64,000 nucleotides of DNA. It comes from an uncultured Nitrospira sp. GTDB taxonomy: Bacteria; Nitrospirota; Nitrospiria; Nitrospirales; Nitrospiraceae. This document shows positions 17,044 through 26,868 of this stretch, piece by piece (the first letter of the stretch is position 1; every line of letters begins with the position of its first letter). A model generated the notes under the pieces. It did no database searches and was not told the DNA's origin. It was given only the letters and a program-made list of their open reading frames with translations. Location: positions 62,001 to 126,000 of the forward strand of contig CABVSR010000011.1 of assembly GCA_902500995.1 (NCBI GenBank), written 5' to 3'. The position numbers and the translations under genes are program-made.

Positions 17044-18326
17044 ACCCTCTTTTCACCGGAAGATCTCAGGGGACCGTGGAGCACATCGAGGGTCGTGCAC
17101 GACCTGCGCAGATGAAGTTGATCGCCTAGCATCGCCGCGTCGGATGATGTTCCATGCATGGATACCGCATCGACAGCAACCGGAAGCGAGAGAGCAACTA
17201 TGGCCCAGGGGGACATGAAGTCCGTGTTCCCGGCACAGGTGATCAACACCGCATAGACAACGAGAGGAAGGTGAAAGGCACTTTCGACTTCTCCCGACCT
17301 TCCTGTGCGAAGAGCGGCAAGACCACTCCGGACAAGGTAGGCGCAGAACAGCATGAGGGGAAGAATCCCTGATGCCACCGCAAACAGGAGAAAACTATTG
17401 TGCGGAGTCACATACTTGCCTGTGCTGGTGATGGCTCCCGGATGTGCAGCGCCGACTCCGATCAAGGGAGAGCCGAGGAATCGTTCGATGAGCAGCGGCC
17501 AAACTCGAAATCTGCCTGTCTCTTCACCCGCGCGCATCGAATAGGACCGGACCGCCTGGTCGAACAGGCCGAGTTCCACCAGTCCTAGGATACAACCGCC
17601 TAGGAGCAGGAGCGGAAGAAAACCTCCCTTCAACAGGCGTCTGCTCGCCACCAGCAGGGAGACGCTGATGGCGAGAAGGGCACCCCTGCTTACGGTCAAT
17701 GTCACCACATACATGGCGACGAGCGCCAGAGCCCATGCCACAAACCGTGAGATCGTTCGCTGCTCCAGGTATCCCTTAATGACCAGACAGACCACGCAGA
17801 ACCCGAACCAGCCCGCCATGGCATTGGCGTTGGCGTACCCTAGCTCTTTATTCAAGGCCACACGCTCATAACCTCCCCCCTGGCTCGGGGTCATGTACGG
17901 CAACATGGAGAGACCCATGAACAGCGTGAACCAGAGGAACCGGTTCAAGAAGTTGGGACGATGCGCCGCAAGAGCCTGCACAATCACCAACGAAAGAATC
18001 CACTGGCCGAAGGGATAGACGTACGGTTCGTACAGAGATTCCCCATGCACAGCCAGTTGAATAAAGAGATAGGTTATGCCGCAGGCCAGGGGAACCCAGG
18101 CTGACTGCATGGTATTGAGAATGCCGGGACCGAGCGCGAGGAAACACAAGGCCAGCACCGGGATTAAGAGAAACCCGGAGCCGATGCTTCCCATCAGGAT
18201 GATTCCCAGGGGCGCTCCCAGGACCGTGTAGAAAATGACGAAATAGTATCCATACTCCGCCGGAGCCAGAGCGGCGGACGCCGTGCTCTGCGGATATTGC
18301 ATGGGAATCGCATCTACGACGCGCAT
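17040..18326 (-). CDS. O-antigen ligase / Wzy-type polymerase family membrane protein
   Basis: The protein of 428 residues has about eleven membrane segments and a large periplasmic loop. The Wzy_C/O-antigen ligase region is visible in VTLSRGALLAISVSLLVASRR and in the stretch ending PLIGVGAAHPGAITSTG, with TPHNSFLLFAVASG (conserved His in PHNSFL). This family joins or polymerises lipid-linked glycans in the periplasm. An AAAGG Shine-Dalgarno supports the chosen start, which overlaps the upstream GT4 stop by 13 bases. Finding it in a locus that also has a Wzm/Wzt exporter suggests a ligase or capping role rather than a Wzy polymerase, but this is inference. Confidence 0.82.
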   Translation of the reverse strand: MRVVDAIPMQYPQSTASAALAPAEYGYYFVIFYTVLGAPLGIILMGSIGSGFLLIPVLALCFLALGPGILNTMQSAWVPLACGITYLFIQLAVHGESLYEPYVYPFGQWILSLVIVQALAAHRPNFLNRFLWFTLFMGLSMLPYMTPSQGGGYERVALNKELGYANANAMAGWFGFCVVCLVIKGYLEQRTISRFVAWALALVAMYVVTLTVSRGALLAISVSLLVASRRLLKGGFLPLLLLGGCILGLVELGLFDQAVRSYSMRAGEETGRFRVWPLLIERFLGSPLIGVGAAHPGAITSTGKYVTPHNSFLLFAVASGILPLMLFCAYLVRSGLAALRTGRSGEVESAFHLPLVVYAVLITCAGNTDFMSPWAIVALSLPVAVDAVSMHGTSSDAAMLGDQLHLRRSCTTLDVLHGPLRSSGEKRV

Positions 18327-19522
18327 GCGGCCTTTCTGGCGACGATTGCGCAGGCTTGCTCCAGCATGGCCTCTAATCGTTTCGCGCTCGCAGACCAGCT
18401 GTATTGATCGCGGACTTCTGCCCCACCCACCAGGCCGCGCTGTCGGACTTCATCTCGGCTGCCGGCGAGAGATTCCAATGCCTGAGTCAACGCGTCCTCC
18501 GACCCTGCCTCAAAGAGCTGCCCGCCGCGAGCCTCGGCCAGAGTTCGATTTCCGCCTATTCCGGATGCCAGGAACGGCACCCCGCAAGCCAACGCTTCGA
18601 GGACGGCATTGGAATAATTCTCGTATCGGCTGGGCATCACAAACAGATCCATGGCCCGATACCAATCCGGCAATGCCGCATGCGGCACATCCGCTTCAAA
18701 ACGTGCGATCCCTTGTGCGATCTCCTGCTTCAGGCACGTGCGCAGTTTTCCTTCCTCTTCTCCCGAGCCGATGACCAGAAGCCGCGCCTCCGGCAATACT
18801 CGGCGGAGCTTTAGGAACGCGCCGGCAAGCAAGTCGATGCCCTTGATGTGGGCCAACCGTCCCACGTATCCGATGACCCACTCCTTGTCCGCCCATCCCA
18901 GCTGTTGCCGAATTTGGGTCGTCCCCGGCTTAAACAATGCACCATCCAGCCCGATCGGAAGCTCCCGCGCATGATCGCCCACAAATTCGCGAATCTTGTT
19001 CAAAGCATCCCCATTGGCACAGACGACCGGAATGGACTTCAGCACCGATCCGAAGTCCGAGGATACCGGGCCTGGCAGCCGCAACATCGTGGGACAGTGG
19101 GCAGCAATACGAGATGCCAACACCGCGCTTGCGTGCACGTAGACCGCATCGAACTCTTTCCACCGACCTCTGAATTCCAGTTCGACCCGGCGAGTAAACC
19201 GCCGGTCGTGCCACCGAACTGTTCGCCAACAAATGGCCGTCTGCACACGATCCCACTGGGCTCTGAGCGGCGTGTGTTTCGGCATCCAGGCCGCCATGGT
19301 GGAGAGTACGTCCTGCCCGAGTTTTCTTGACCAGCATCCGGCCAATGGAAGCGCGCGGAAGGACGGCGGGAGGGCGATGGGATATTGGCCCCGAGGGTCG
19401 GCAATGAACGTCGCCCATACATTATGTCCTCGGGCAGCGAAGGCCTCAAAAAGATTACGAGTGAAGTTCTCTCCTCCCCCTCGAAGCACGCCCAGCTCTG
19501 ATTGTATGACTAAGACTTTCAT
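18314..19522 (-). CDS. Family 4 glycosyltransferase
   Basis: I start at ATG 19522 (MKVLVIQSELGVLRGGGENF), where the GT4 fold begins; a longer reading to 19627 adds 35 residues without homology. The product has 402 residues. Family marks are the Gly-rich loop GVLRGGGENFTRNLF near the N-terminus, VIGYVGRLAHIKGIDLL at the interdomain hinge and LFVMPSRYENYSNAVLEAL with the EX7E motif, then SGIGGNRTLAEA. The 148-bp gap upstream contains no feature I recognise. It is probably one of the retaining chain-assembly enzymes on the cytoplasmic face. Donor unknown. Confidence 0.85.
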   Translation of the reverse strand: MKVLVIQSELGVLRGGGENFTRNLFEAFAARGHNVWATFIADPRGQYPIALPPSFRALPLAGCWSRKLGQDVLSTMAAWMPKHTPLRAQWDRVQTAICWRTVRWHDRRFTRRVELEFRGRWKEFDAVYVHASAVLASRIAAHCPTMLRLPGPVSSDFGSVLKSIPVVCANGDALNKIREFVGDHARELPIGLDGALFKPGTTQIRQQLGWADKEWVIGYVGRLAHIKGIDLLAGAFLKLRRVLPEARLLVIGSGEEEGKLRTCLKQEIAQGIARFEADVPHAALPDWYRAMDLFVMPSRYENYSNAVLEALACGVPFLASGIGGNRTLAEARGGQLFEAGSEDALTQALESLAGSRDEVRQRGLVGGAEVRDQYSWSASAKRLEAMLEQACAIVARKAACAS

Positions 19523-19670
19523 AACGTCGCGCGTGTCACCGGAACCCCGGAAATCAACGGGTCGGACTCGGAGCGCCAGGTCGGCAGGGAAGCTACATAC
19601 CGGTTCTCGAATACCGGCCGTGACCACTCATCCACAGAGAAACGCAACTGCGAGATTGTCACTACGAAAA

Positions 19671-20756
19671 TCAATGAATCGCATGGCGTGTCCAGGCGTC
19701 GAACTTCTTGACGACGATTTCCGTACTATGTTGCTCGAGGATGTATTCACGTGCTCTGATGCCCATGGCCTGACGCTCTTCTCTCTCGGCCACTAGTTTA
19801 CGCAGCTGTTGGACCGTGGCATCCACGGTACCAGTGACATAACCCAGGTTGCGCTGTTTGATAATGTCATCGGGATCCACCTGCAGTGTGACGACGGGCG
19901 TTCCGTGACTCCATGCTTGCACAAACGTGTTGGGGAACCCTTCTTGATCGGAAGTGCAGAGCAGCAACGCGGCATGCGCGATGACATCAGCGGCCTCTTC
20001 AGAATCCACACGTCCACGATACTCAACGTTCGGCAAGTGCTCGAGAGCCTCAGCCGCCTGCGCAGTGGAGTCACCCTGTGAGCGATGAGTCGTCAGACCA
20101 CCGCATACGACAAACTTCAAATCAGGGGCCTTGCGGGCAATCTCAACCAGCAGATCAGGTCGTTTGGGTGTGCGTAACATTGCAACCCAAGCAATGTAAG
20201 GCGATTGCTCAGCGTGAGGATTGCCAGCGGAAGGAAGCGTGCACACCTTCGACAGGATCTCGGATTTTGATTTCCATCTTGGAGGAAGCATGTCGAGCTG
20301 CCCTTTGTGCTGAACAAAGATCCTGTCGGTGCGCTCGAGCCCCCACGCATATAGCGGCCACCAGCGGCTCCTCCTCACTAGCCCCTGTCGTGGCGTCACA
20401 TCAGTATCGAACGCGGTATGGAAAACGGTGCGGGCTCCCTGTCTTTTCGCTAATTCTACGAGAACTCCCCACCAGTGGGACGCGCCTTCCCAAAACACCC
20501 AATGAGGCCGCTCAGAGGCAAGAAATCTATTCCACGCAGCGATGGGATTTCCTGTGTTGATGCCTACATACTCCACACCTTCGATAACCTTGCGCTGTCC
20601 AATAGGGATCGCTCCGCACACTCCAACGACAGCTTCCCACCCCGCTGCAGCCAAGGCACGTGACAGAATCCAAATATCGCGTTCTGTCCCCCCTACCGCC
20701 TTCGGAGATCCTATAGCGTATTCGTACGCGACATCGTTCAAAAATACGATTTTCAT
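19671..20756 (-). CDS. Family 4 glycosyltransferase
   Basis: ATG 20756 is chosen because it overlaps the stop of the asparagine synthase gene as ATGA and begins MKIVFLNDVAYEYAIG. An in-frame extension to 20930 lies wholly inside the upstream gene. The 361-residue protein has the GT4 acceptor loop KAVGGTERDIWIL, IAWVAMLRTPKRPDLLVEI at the hinge and LLLCTSDQEGFPNTFVQAWSHGTPVV with the EX7E-type segment (second acidic residue replaced, QAWS instead of EAM). The missing second Glu is unusual for a retaining GT4. The enzyme may use a variant catalytic arrangement. Donor unknown. Confidence 0.82.
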   Translation of the reverse strand: MKIVFLNDVAYEYAIGSPKAVGGTERDIWILSRALAAAGWEAVVGVCGAIPIGQRKVIEGVEYVGINTGNPIAAWNRFLASERPHWVFWEGASHWWGVLVELAKRQGARTVFHTAFDTDVTPRQGLVRRSRWWPLYAWGLERTDRIFVQHKGQLDMLPPRWKSKSEILSKVCTLPSAGNPHAEQSPYIAWVAMLRTPKRPDLLVEIARKAPDLKFVVCGGLTTHRSQGDSTAQAAEALEHLPNVEYRGRVDSEEAADVIAHAALLLCTSDQEGFPNTFVQAWSHGTPVVTLQVDPDDIIKQRNLGYVTGTVDATVQQLRKLVAEREERQAMGIRAREYILEQHSTEIVVKKFDAWTRHAIH

Positions 20757-22606
20757 ATGGTCATCTTTCGGCTCATCGCCCAGGCGAGAAAGACCAAGGG
20801 ATTCCAAAGCTCTCGTCCGATCCCACTTTCCGATCTGCCGATGGCCTGAAGTCGCCGGAGGTAAGGATAATTGAAGAGGCCGATATGCTGCTCTCCCCAC
20901 TCTATCGCCGCATCGAATGCCGGTTTCCAAAAACCCGATAGAAATCTGTCGAGCGGGACGTTAAAGCCGTGCTTAGGGCGATCCCACACCTGTCTGGGTA
21001 GGAGTCGTCGTGCAATCGGGATCAGCATCGCCTTCAGGGTGCCATCCACGATTTTCCGGTCTGCAGGCAGCGGAAGAATACGATCCAGGATCAGCTCATC
21101 GAGAAAGGGCACGCGGACTTCCAGCGAGGCGAGCATGCTGGCTCGATCGGTCTTCACCAGGCAGTTCTCGCTCAGATAGGTTTCCAAATCGGTTCGCATC
21201 AGCCGATCGACCGAGTTCGGTTCGCCATATCGTCCGGCCCGCCGCTCCCAGGGTTCAAAGTATGCGGCCACCTGGGCGCTCTCGTGGTAGCGCTCGGCCA
21301 GCACCTGGCGAAGATCCTTGCGGAAGATCGGAAAGTCTCCATATCTGACCCAGGACCAGCGAAGGCGCGCTTCGGAGTCCAGCGTTCGCCAATACAGATG
21401 CGACATGCCGCGGGGCCGCCAGTTCGAAATGCGGAGCGCCCGATCCAGCATGCGGCCGCCTGGAATCGGCGATGACTGTTCCTTGCCGAGCAGGTATTTC
21501 GGATAGCCTCCGAAGACTTCATCGCCTCCGTCTCCTGACAGCGCGACTTTCACATGACCCGCCGTCATTTTCGAAAGCGCATAGGTCGGCACCACCGCGG
21601 GGTCGGCAAAGGGCTCGTCCAACCTACCGAGCAACTCCAACAGCATGTCCGGACCGAATTCCTCGGCCGGAAGCACCGTATGATCGGTTCCGAACTGCCG
21701 CGCGACAAGCCCTGCGATCGAGGATTCATCGGCGGAGCGATCCTGGAAGGCGATGGAGAAGGATCGCACCGGCTTCTCACTCTCGCGCGACATCAATGCC
21801 ACCAGCAGTGAAGAATCGATGCCGCCGGAGAGGAAAACGCCCACCGGCACATCGCTGACCATCTGGCGCCTCACGACTCGCTGGAGCAACTGCTCGAGCT
21901 CATGCTCGCTGGGAGCTTCAGCCTCCGGGTCCGGCAGCGGAGGGGCCCAATACCGTTGGATCCGGGGAGCCTGATCACCCAATTGCCAATGAAACGTGCA
22001 TCCCGGCTCGAGCTTCTGCACCTGCTGCAGAATCGATCGAGGGGACGGGATATAGTCGAACGCCAGCAAATCCCGCACGGCGACCGGATCGACCTGGCCG
22101 AAACCCGGAAGCGCGGCGAACGGCTCAAGGGTGGAAGACGCGATGAGGGTTCCGGCGGAGACGGCCCAACAGAGCGGCTTGATGCCTAACCGGTCACGCG
22201 CTCCGAAGGCGACCTTGTTTCGACGGTCCCACACGACAAAGGCGAAGATGCCGTTGATCTGATCCACGATCGCCGCACCCCGGCGAGCAAATCCCTCCAA
22301 CAACACTTCGGTATCGGATTGCGTCCGGAAGCGCACCCCTTCGCAGCTCAGCTCGTCCCGAATCTCGGCATAGTTGTAGATTTCGCCGTTGAACACCAGG
22401 ACATACCGCTGATCCCGGCTCACCATCGGCTGCTGCCCCGTCGCCAGGTCGATGATCGACAGGCGACGGTGAAACAACATCGCCTGCCCGTCCGTAGACG
22501 CTCCCGACGCATCCGGCCCTCGATGGGTCAGACGATCGGCAGCCGCTTGCGCAGTCTGCAGCTCGATGCGAGGCACGTCCTGAAAGATGGCCAGAAAACC
22601 GCACAT
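20753..22606 (-). CDS. asnB: Asparagine synthase (glutamine-hydrolysing) family amidotransferase
   Basis: The 617-residue protein begins MCGFLAIF, so Cys2 becomes the N-terminal nucleophile of a class II glutaminase domain (RLTHRGPDASG, FNGEIYNY). The ATP-pyrophosphatase half has SGGIDSSLL at 260-268 and SGDGGDEVFGGYPKYL. It would make an amide from a carboxylate using glutamine and ATP. In polysaccharide loci, AsnB-like proteins often amidate uronic acids, as WbpS does for O-antigen sugars. That fits the diacetamido-uronate genes at the left of this locus. It lies between a GT4 gene, which it overlaps by four bases, and a deacetylase-like gene. Free-asparagine synthesis is the alternative. 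Confidence 0.88.
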   Translation of the reverse strand: MCGFLAIFQDVPRIELQTAQAAADRLTHRGPDASGASTDGQAMLFHRRLSIIDLATGQQPMVSRDQRYVLVFNGEIYNYAEIRDELSCEGVRFRTQSDTEVLLEGFARRGAAIVDQINGIFAFVVWDRRNKVAFGARDRLGIKPLCWAVSAGTLIASSTLEPFAALPGFGQVDPVAVRDLLAFDYIPSPRSILQQVQKLEPGCTFHWQLGDQAPRIQRYWAPPLPDPEAEAPSEHELEQLLQRVVRRQMVSDVPVGVFLSGGIDSSLLVALMSRESEKPVRSFSIAFQDRSADESSIAGLVARQFGTDHTVLPAEEFGPDMLLELLGRLDEPFADPAVVPTYALSKMTAGHVKVALSGDGGDEVFGGYPKYLLGKEQSSPIPGGRMLDRALRISNWRPRGMSHLYWRTLDSEARLRWSWVRYGDFPIFRKDLRQVLAERYHESAQVAAYFEPWERRAGRYGEPNSVDRLMRTDLETYLSENCLVKTDRASMLASLEVRVPFLDELILDRILPLPADRKIVDGTLKAMLIPIARRLLPRQVWDRPKHGFNVPLDRFLSGFWKPAFDAAIEWGEQHIGLFNYPYLRRLQAIGRSESGIGRELWNPLVFLAWAMSRKMTI

Positions 22607-22656
22607 AGAGAGATTACCTATCGATCCGATTCAGCGAAGGCCAGGCCTGTGGTTTC

Positions 22657-23601
22657 TTATGGCCGTTGGCCGAAGGATGGGCTTGCCGCTAATACGCTGC
22701 CGACCGACTGCCAGCGGACTCGGGAATCGGCTCTGGCCCGCTGGACCAATTTATAGAGGTGATCGCCGACCGTTCGGGCATCGGCGTCGGTGACGGGCTG
22801 ATCGAATTCCCAGTAATGGGTGGCTGCGCAAAAGACGCCGTCGAGCCCCATAGCTTCGTCGAACCGTTTCAGGCTTCCCTGGAGCACGGAGGCAGGAGTA
22901 ATCGCAGTACCCGCGAGCTCCCGGTGCCCCGCGACTTCAAGGACATAGGGCAACCCGTCAAGCCCGTTCTTACGCCGCTTTCTCAAATACCACCAGATTT
23001 CCAGACTGGTCGGAGACAACCAGGGCCAGCCGTGACGCATGCCTGCCACGCCGCCAAGATGCAATCCCGCTGCGGTGATCGCCTGCAATCCTTCTTTGCC
23101 GATGGCGTTGTGTGGAGGGACGAATACGCGGATGGTGGTCTCCAGCAGCTGTTCCAAATACTGTTTGCCTTCCCGCACCTTGCGAGCCAAGTCGGATCCG
23201 TGCAAAAACTCCCGGCGCTGGTCTCGCTCGTCATGGTGGTAGCCGTGCAGCATGGCTTCGTAGCGTCCCTCTGAAATCCCGCGGCGCAGATAGTCCACCA
23301 GCGCGCGATTGCCTTCGAGCGCATGGATCGACCAGCGGTTGCGGTAGGCTGCCGGCAGGCCCTTGCTGCTCCCAGCCCGGCAGAACGGAATAATCGCCAG
23401 CGAGACGGGACCATGTTTGGTCACGTCGCCATAGGTTTTCTCCAGGTCATCCGGTGACGTGAAGAAGCTGGTATCGTCGTCACGAATACAAAAATACACG
23501 TTCGGCTTTCTGCTGAATGTCGTCGCTGAGGAAAGACGGGCCGGGACAATGCCCCAGAAGGCGGACCTATATGCCGCCGTCCATCCACCGTGAATCTTCA
23601 A
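22657..23601 (-). CDS. Polysaccharide deacetylase-like protein (NodB/DUF2334-type fold)
   Basis: The 314-residue protein has the TIM-barrel deacetylase pattern: YFCIRDDDTSFF (paired acidic residues near residue 40), PVSLAIIPFC, then MLHGYHHDER (H-x3-H-type metal site near 118-125) and VFVPPHNAIGKEG near 160. This is closer to the DUF2334-like branch than to the classic NodB protein at 1.5-2.4 kb, and has no signal peptide. It may remove acetyl groups from a nucleotide- or lipid-linked sugar. Its start region overlaps the upstream GT4 gene's end by 35 bases. No in-frame later start has better support. Confidence 0.72.
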   Translation of the reverse strand: MKIHGGWTAAYRSAFWGIVPARLSSATTFSRKPNVYFCIRDDDTSFFTSPDDLEKTYGDVTKHGPVSLAIIPFCRAGSSKGLPAAYRNRWSIHALEGNRALVDYLRRGISEGRYEAMLHGYHHDERDQRREFLHGSDLARKVREGKQYLEQLLETTIRVFVPPHNAIGKEGLQAITAAGLHLGGVAGMRHGWPWLSPTSLEIWWYLRKRRKNGLDGLPYVLEVAGHRELAGTAITPASVLQGSLKRFDEAMGLDGVFCAATHYWEFDQPVTDADARTVGDHLYKLVQRARADSRVRWQSVGSVLAASPSFGQRP

Positions 23602-24997
23602 TGTGCCGCAAACTCGGCGGGATGGCCTGCGCCCCGGGAATGAACGGCTTCTCTGCGGGCACTCCTTCCAGCGCGCGAACCAAAATGGCTGTCTGCCGCT
23701 CGGACGAATAGGCTTCGCAGGCTTTCCGGTCCGGCGCCAGGGAAGCCAAATCGCCTGTGGACCATTTTTCGATTAGGGTCTGGAGCACGGCCACGATCTC
23801 CGCTACCGAATCGACATCGGCAAGGGTTCGCACCCCGACGCGAATGAGGACCTGTTTCGTTTCATCCGGCGGCAGTACGCCCACAATCGGCCGTCCGCCT
23901 TTCAAGTACCCGAACAACTTGGCGCCGGCAAACAATTCATATCCCTTCATCGTCGCCGGCCTCCCGAGGACCAAGAGCGCATGCGCCTCCCGTTGGAGAC
24001 CGGACACCGCCTGGAAGGAGACCGGGCCGCTGGTTTCGACCACATCCTCTAAGCCACGGGCTCGAACCTCATCGGCCAGCGGCTCCATGCCTTCTCCGAC
24101 GAATCGCATGCGCAAATGTGTGGCCGCGTCGGGACCGGAATCTCGCAACACCTCGAGGGCCTGCAGCAGCGTGTCGTAGCGGTAATCGGGCAAGGTGCCG
24201 GTATAGAGCAGAGTACACTTGTCTCCGGCAGGCGCATGGAAGGGTTCGACGGGAGACTCGAATCCATTCGGGATGATATAGATCCGTGACGCCTGCAACG
24301 CGCCCGGATAGGCGCGCCAGAAACATTCGGCCTCGGTATCGTACCGGAACACGACCGCCTGGGCTCCTTTGAGGAGGTCGTACATGCCGCGGCGAATGCG
24401 GGCAGTGGCCGATCGTGGCCGGCGACCATCGTGGTCGTTCGATGTCACCGTCCACGCATCGTCAAAATCCAGCACATAGGGCACACCGGCGCGGGCCGAG
24501 ACTTCTCTGGCAATCTCGAATGCGGAGAGTCGTCCCGCGTTCGCCCAGATCACATGCGGAAGGTGCGCCGTGCAGACTTCGAGGGCGGCCCGAACGCCAG
24601 GGCGGATCCAAGGCATGTCCACATCCGGTTGATACCACCAGGCCTCAATGCGCCGCACCAGCTCACGCGCCCAAGCCCGAGGCTGGCCGCCTTTCAAAGC
24701 GGTGCCTTTGCAGCCGGTTGAATCGGAGCGCAAGGCCGCCTGCCGCTCGATCTTTCGGAATCGCCACGACTGGAAGCGCTGCCACCAGTCGTACGCCTGG
24801 GCTCGAACCACACGAACTTGCTCGGGCACCGCCCCGACCAGCTTGGCGTCGTAGCGTTCGTACTGGCTGGGGTCGGCCGTGACTACCGTGACCTGCCAAT
24901 TCAATGTCGCGAGCTGTCGCACGAACCGCAATGTCCGAAAGGAGGTGGCTGATCCTTCGGGCGGAAAAAAGCGGGCGAGCATCAGGATGGTTTTCAT
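23567..24997 (-). CDS. Family 4 glycosyltransferase
   Basis: The 476-residue GT-B enzyme opens MKTILMLARFFPPEGSATS, with the Pro-Glu-rich GT4 acceptor loop, and contains IPNGFESPVEPF, LLYTGTLPDYRYDTLLQAL at the hinge and LFAGAKLFGYLKGGRPIVGV in place of a textbook EX7E. It is longer than the other GT4 proteins here because of a basic insert at about residues 70-130 (RKIERQAALRSDSTG region). It is probably the wbuB/ExoL-like branch that lacks the second acidic motif. Upstream is a 113-bp gap without recognisable signals. Donor unknown. Confidence 0.82.
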   Translation of the reverse strand: MKTILMLARFFPPEGSATSFRTLRFVRQLATLNWQVTVVTADPSQYERYDAKLVGAVPEQVRVVRAQAYDWWQRFQSWRFRKIERQAALRSDSTGCKGTALKGGQPRAWARELVRRIEAWWYQPDVDMPWIRPGVRAALEVCTAHLPHVIWANAGRLSAFEIAREVSARAGVPYVLDFDDAWTVTSNDHDGRRPRSATARIRRGMYDLLKGAQAVVFRYDTEAECFWRAYPGALQASRIYIIPNGFESPVEPFHAPAGDKCTLLYTGTLPDYRYDTLLQALEVLRDSGPDAATHLRMRFVGEGMEPLADEVRARGLEDVVETSGPVSFQAVSGLQREAHALLVLGRPATMKGYELFAGAKLFGYLKGGRPIVGVLPPDETKQVLIRVGVRTLADVDSVAEIVAVLQTLIEKWSTGDLASLAPDRKACEAYSSERQTAILVRALEGVPAEKPFIPGAQAIPPSLRHIEDSRWMDGGI

Positions 24998-25110
24998 CGT
25001 GTACGCCTATGGTTCTAAAATGAACTGCCGGCCCGCGGATGATGGTTCATCGACAAGACATAACGACGGACGCGCGAGACCATGCGCGCGCGTTGCCGGA
25101 AGCCGAGCAC

Positions 25111-26103
25111 TCAGAAACTTCCCAGCTTTCTGGTGATGCGGAGCGAGGTATTGAGGGGGTTTAGCGCGATGTCGAACCCTTTGGCGACCACGGCTTTGGC
25201 GATTCGTCCGATCTTCAAGGAATGGCCGATGCGCCGCAGATTGGTCCGGTGATACTGCCAGAACCCTTTGGCCCGGTTGCGAAAGACTCGCGATCCCAGT
25301 GACGTGTAATAACGATCCCAGAGCCGCTTGGTTTCACGGGCAAACTCTTCCGGCGTGAGGTAGTCCCGGCCATACTTGAGCAGCGTTTCGATTTCAGGGA
25401 AGAGCAAACAAATCTCATCGAACCGGCTGGCATTCTCCGGAAAGACGCGCGAGTAGGTCAGCACCTGGTGGACAAACCCGAAGTCTCGATCGCGCAGGAC
25501 ATCGAAACAGGCTTCCGAATCCGCGTGAAAACTCGCCTCATTGTAAAACTGCGGCCGGCACCTCACCACGTCGGCAGCAAAGAGCACCGTCGTCGGAGTG
25601 CCGAACACGCTGGACCCGCCCAAGAAGGTGGTTCGGCCCAACTCTTTTCCATTGGTCACCGGGCTCGGATACGGCAACCCGTTGCAGATCACCGTATGGT
25701 CTCTCAGACTGTACGCTCCGACGATGCCCACACTGGGATGGGCCTCCGCCAAGTTCACCATTTTTTCCACACAATCAGGGAACAACCAGTCGGGCGCATG
25801 CACCATCTTGCAATACTTGCTTTCCTTCGGCATGAGCCGAAACGCCGTATTGTGGTTTTCCATGATCGGGAGGAACCGGTCGGTCGTTACGACGCGAACG
25901 CGGGCGTCCTTGGCCGCATACGATTGGGCAATCTCCAGGGTCCCGTCGGTGCTGCGATTATTGAGGATGTAGTATTCCCAATGGCTATACGTCTGCGCCA
26001 AGACGCTCTCAATACATTCCGCCAGGTACTTCGCACCGTTGTACACGGGCGTCAACACCGTGACCAAGGGTTGCGGATTCGTTTGCATCGATGACACCCT
26101 CAT
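25111..26103 (-). CDS. Family 2 glycosyltransferase
   Basis: The 330-residue protein has a soluble GT-A domain. The fold begins at LVTVLTPVYNGAKYLAECIES, followed by NNRSTDGTLEIA and VHAPDWLFPDCVEKM; the usual DxD reads HAPD. The C-terminal 80 residues are basic and may sit on the membrane surface. The start overlaps the stop of the acyltransferase gene as ATGA, which supports the first ATG over the one six codons later. Such enzymes add the proximal or internal sugars of O-antigen or capsule repeats. Donor unknown. Confidence 0.85.
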   Translation of the reverse strand: MRVSSMQTNPQPLVTVLTPVYNGAKYLAECIESVLAQTYSHWEYYILNNRSTDGTLEIAQSYAAKDARVRVVTTDRFLPIMENHNTAFRLMPKESKYCKMVHAPDWLFPDCVEKMVNLAEAHPSVGIVGAYSLRDHTVICNGLPYPSPVTNGKELGRTTFLGGSSVFGTPTTVLFAADVVRCRPQFYNEASFHADSEACFDVLRDRDFGFVHQVLTYSRVFPENASRFDEICLLFPEIETLLKYGRDYLTPEEFARETKRLWDRYYTSLGSRVFRNRAKGFWQYHRTNLRRIGHSLKIGRIAKAVVAKGFDIALNPLNTSLRITRKLGSF

Positions 26104-26825
26104 GAGTTCGTAGCCGAGGAAGCACTTGCCACCAAAGAAACCGCGCCGGCTGATTCCCCTCGCATCTTGATGACACGGGCCGGAGCCCCGACCGCGATCG
26201 CCCCATCCGGGACATCATGCGTCACGACCGAACCGGCGCCGACGACCGCGCCCGCTCCGATGCGTACTCCCGACAGCACGATGACACCGAATCCCAGCCA
26301 CGCGTCGTCCCCGACCCGGATACCGCCCTTCGTTTGTAAGGGCTGCTTGCCGATGAGTTCGTTCGGTTCTACACCGTGATCATACGAATAAAAGGCACAA
26401 CCCACCGCAATGTGCACGCCGGCGCCGATTTCGATCGGCGCCAAGGCAGCCGTGAACTGGCAGCGGGGCTGGATATGCGTATGCGCGCCGATGCTGATCC
26501 GTCCGCCTTGCGCCGTTTGGAGATGCGTATCGCCGAAGATGTGCGCCCCATTCCCCACTTGGATGCTGCCTCCATCGCGATCCTGAAACAGTACCACCCG
26601 GTCCCCGATGAAGACGTTGTTCCCCAGGCGGATGTCTGGGCCGTGCATCGTCGCCTTGAACGACAAGTAGCCTTTGCGGTTGAACCAGGCCAGGCAGGAA
26701 CGCCCACGGTCGGGCGGCACAAACCAGGTCGCGCACCAGGTCGCTATTCTCCCGATCGGCCAGGTCCAGGCGCAGAGCATGCAGACGTGCGCGCAATGAA
26801 GGGCGACAGTGTTCAGACGGGCCAT
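26100..26825 (-). CDS. Left-handed beta-helix (hexapeptide) acyltransferase
   Basis: The 241-residue protein has a hydrophobic N-terminal part (about residues 5-35) and then hexapeptide repeats: PDIRLGNNVFIGDRVV, ISIGAHTHIQPRC, IEIGAGVHIAVGC, IRVGDDAWLGFGVIV and the terminal VVGAGSVVTHDVPDGAIAVG, the usual end of a WcaF/NodL/serine-acetyltransferase-like fold. It would transfer an acetyl (or other acyl) group from CoA to a sugar hydroxyl or amine as a trimer. It is in the same run as the Wzm/Wzt genes and is coupled to the GT2 downstream. O-acetylation of the polymer is the most likely role. Confidence 0.83.
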   Translation of the reverse strand: MARLNTVALHCAHVCMLCAWTWPIGRIATWCATWFVPPDRGRSCLAWFNRKGYLSFKATMHGPDIRLGNNVFIGDRVVLFQDRDGGSIQVGNGAHIFGDTHLQTAQGGRISIGAHTHIQPRCQFTAALAPIEIGAGVHIAVGCAFYSYDHGVEPNELIGKQPLQTKGGIRVGDDAWLGFGVIVLSGVRIGAGAVVGAGSVVTHDVPDGAIAVGAPARVIKMRGESAGAVSLVASASSATNS

Positions 26826-26868
26826 AAAGATTGGTCTTCGTCAACGCAGATGAGCAGCGCGCGGACAG

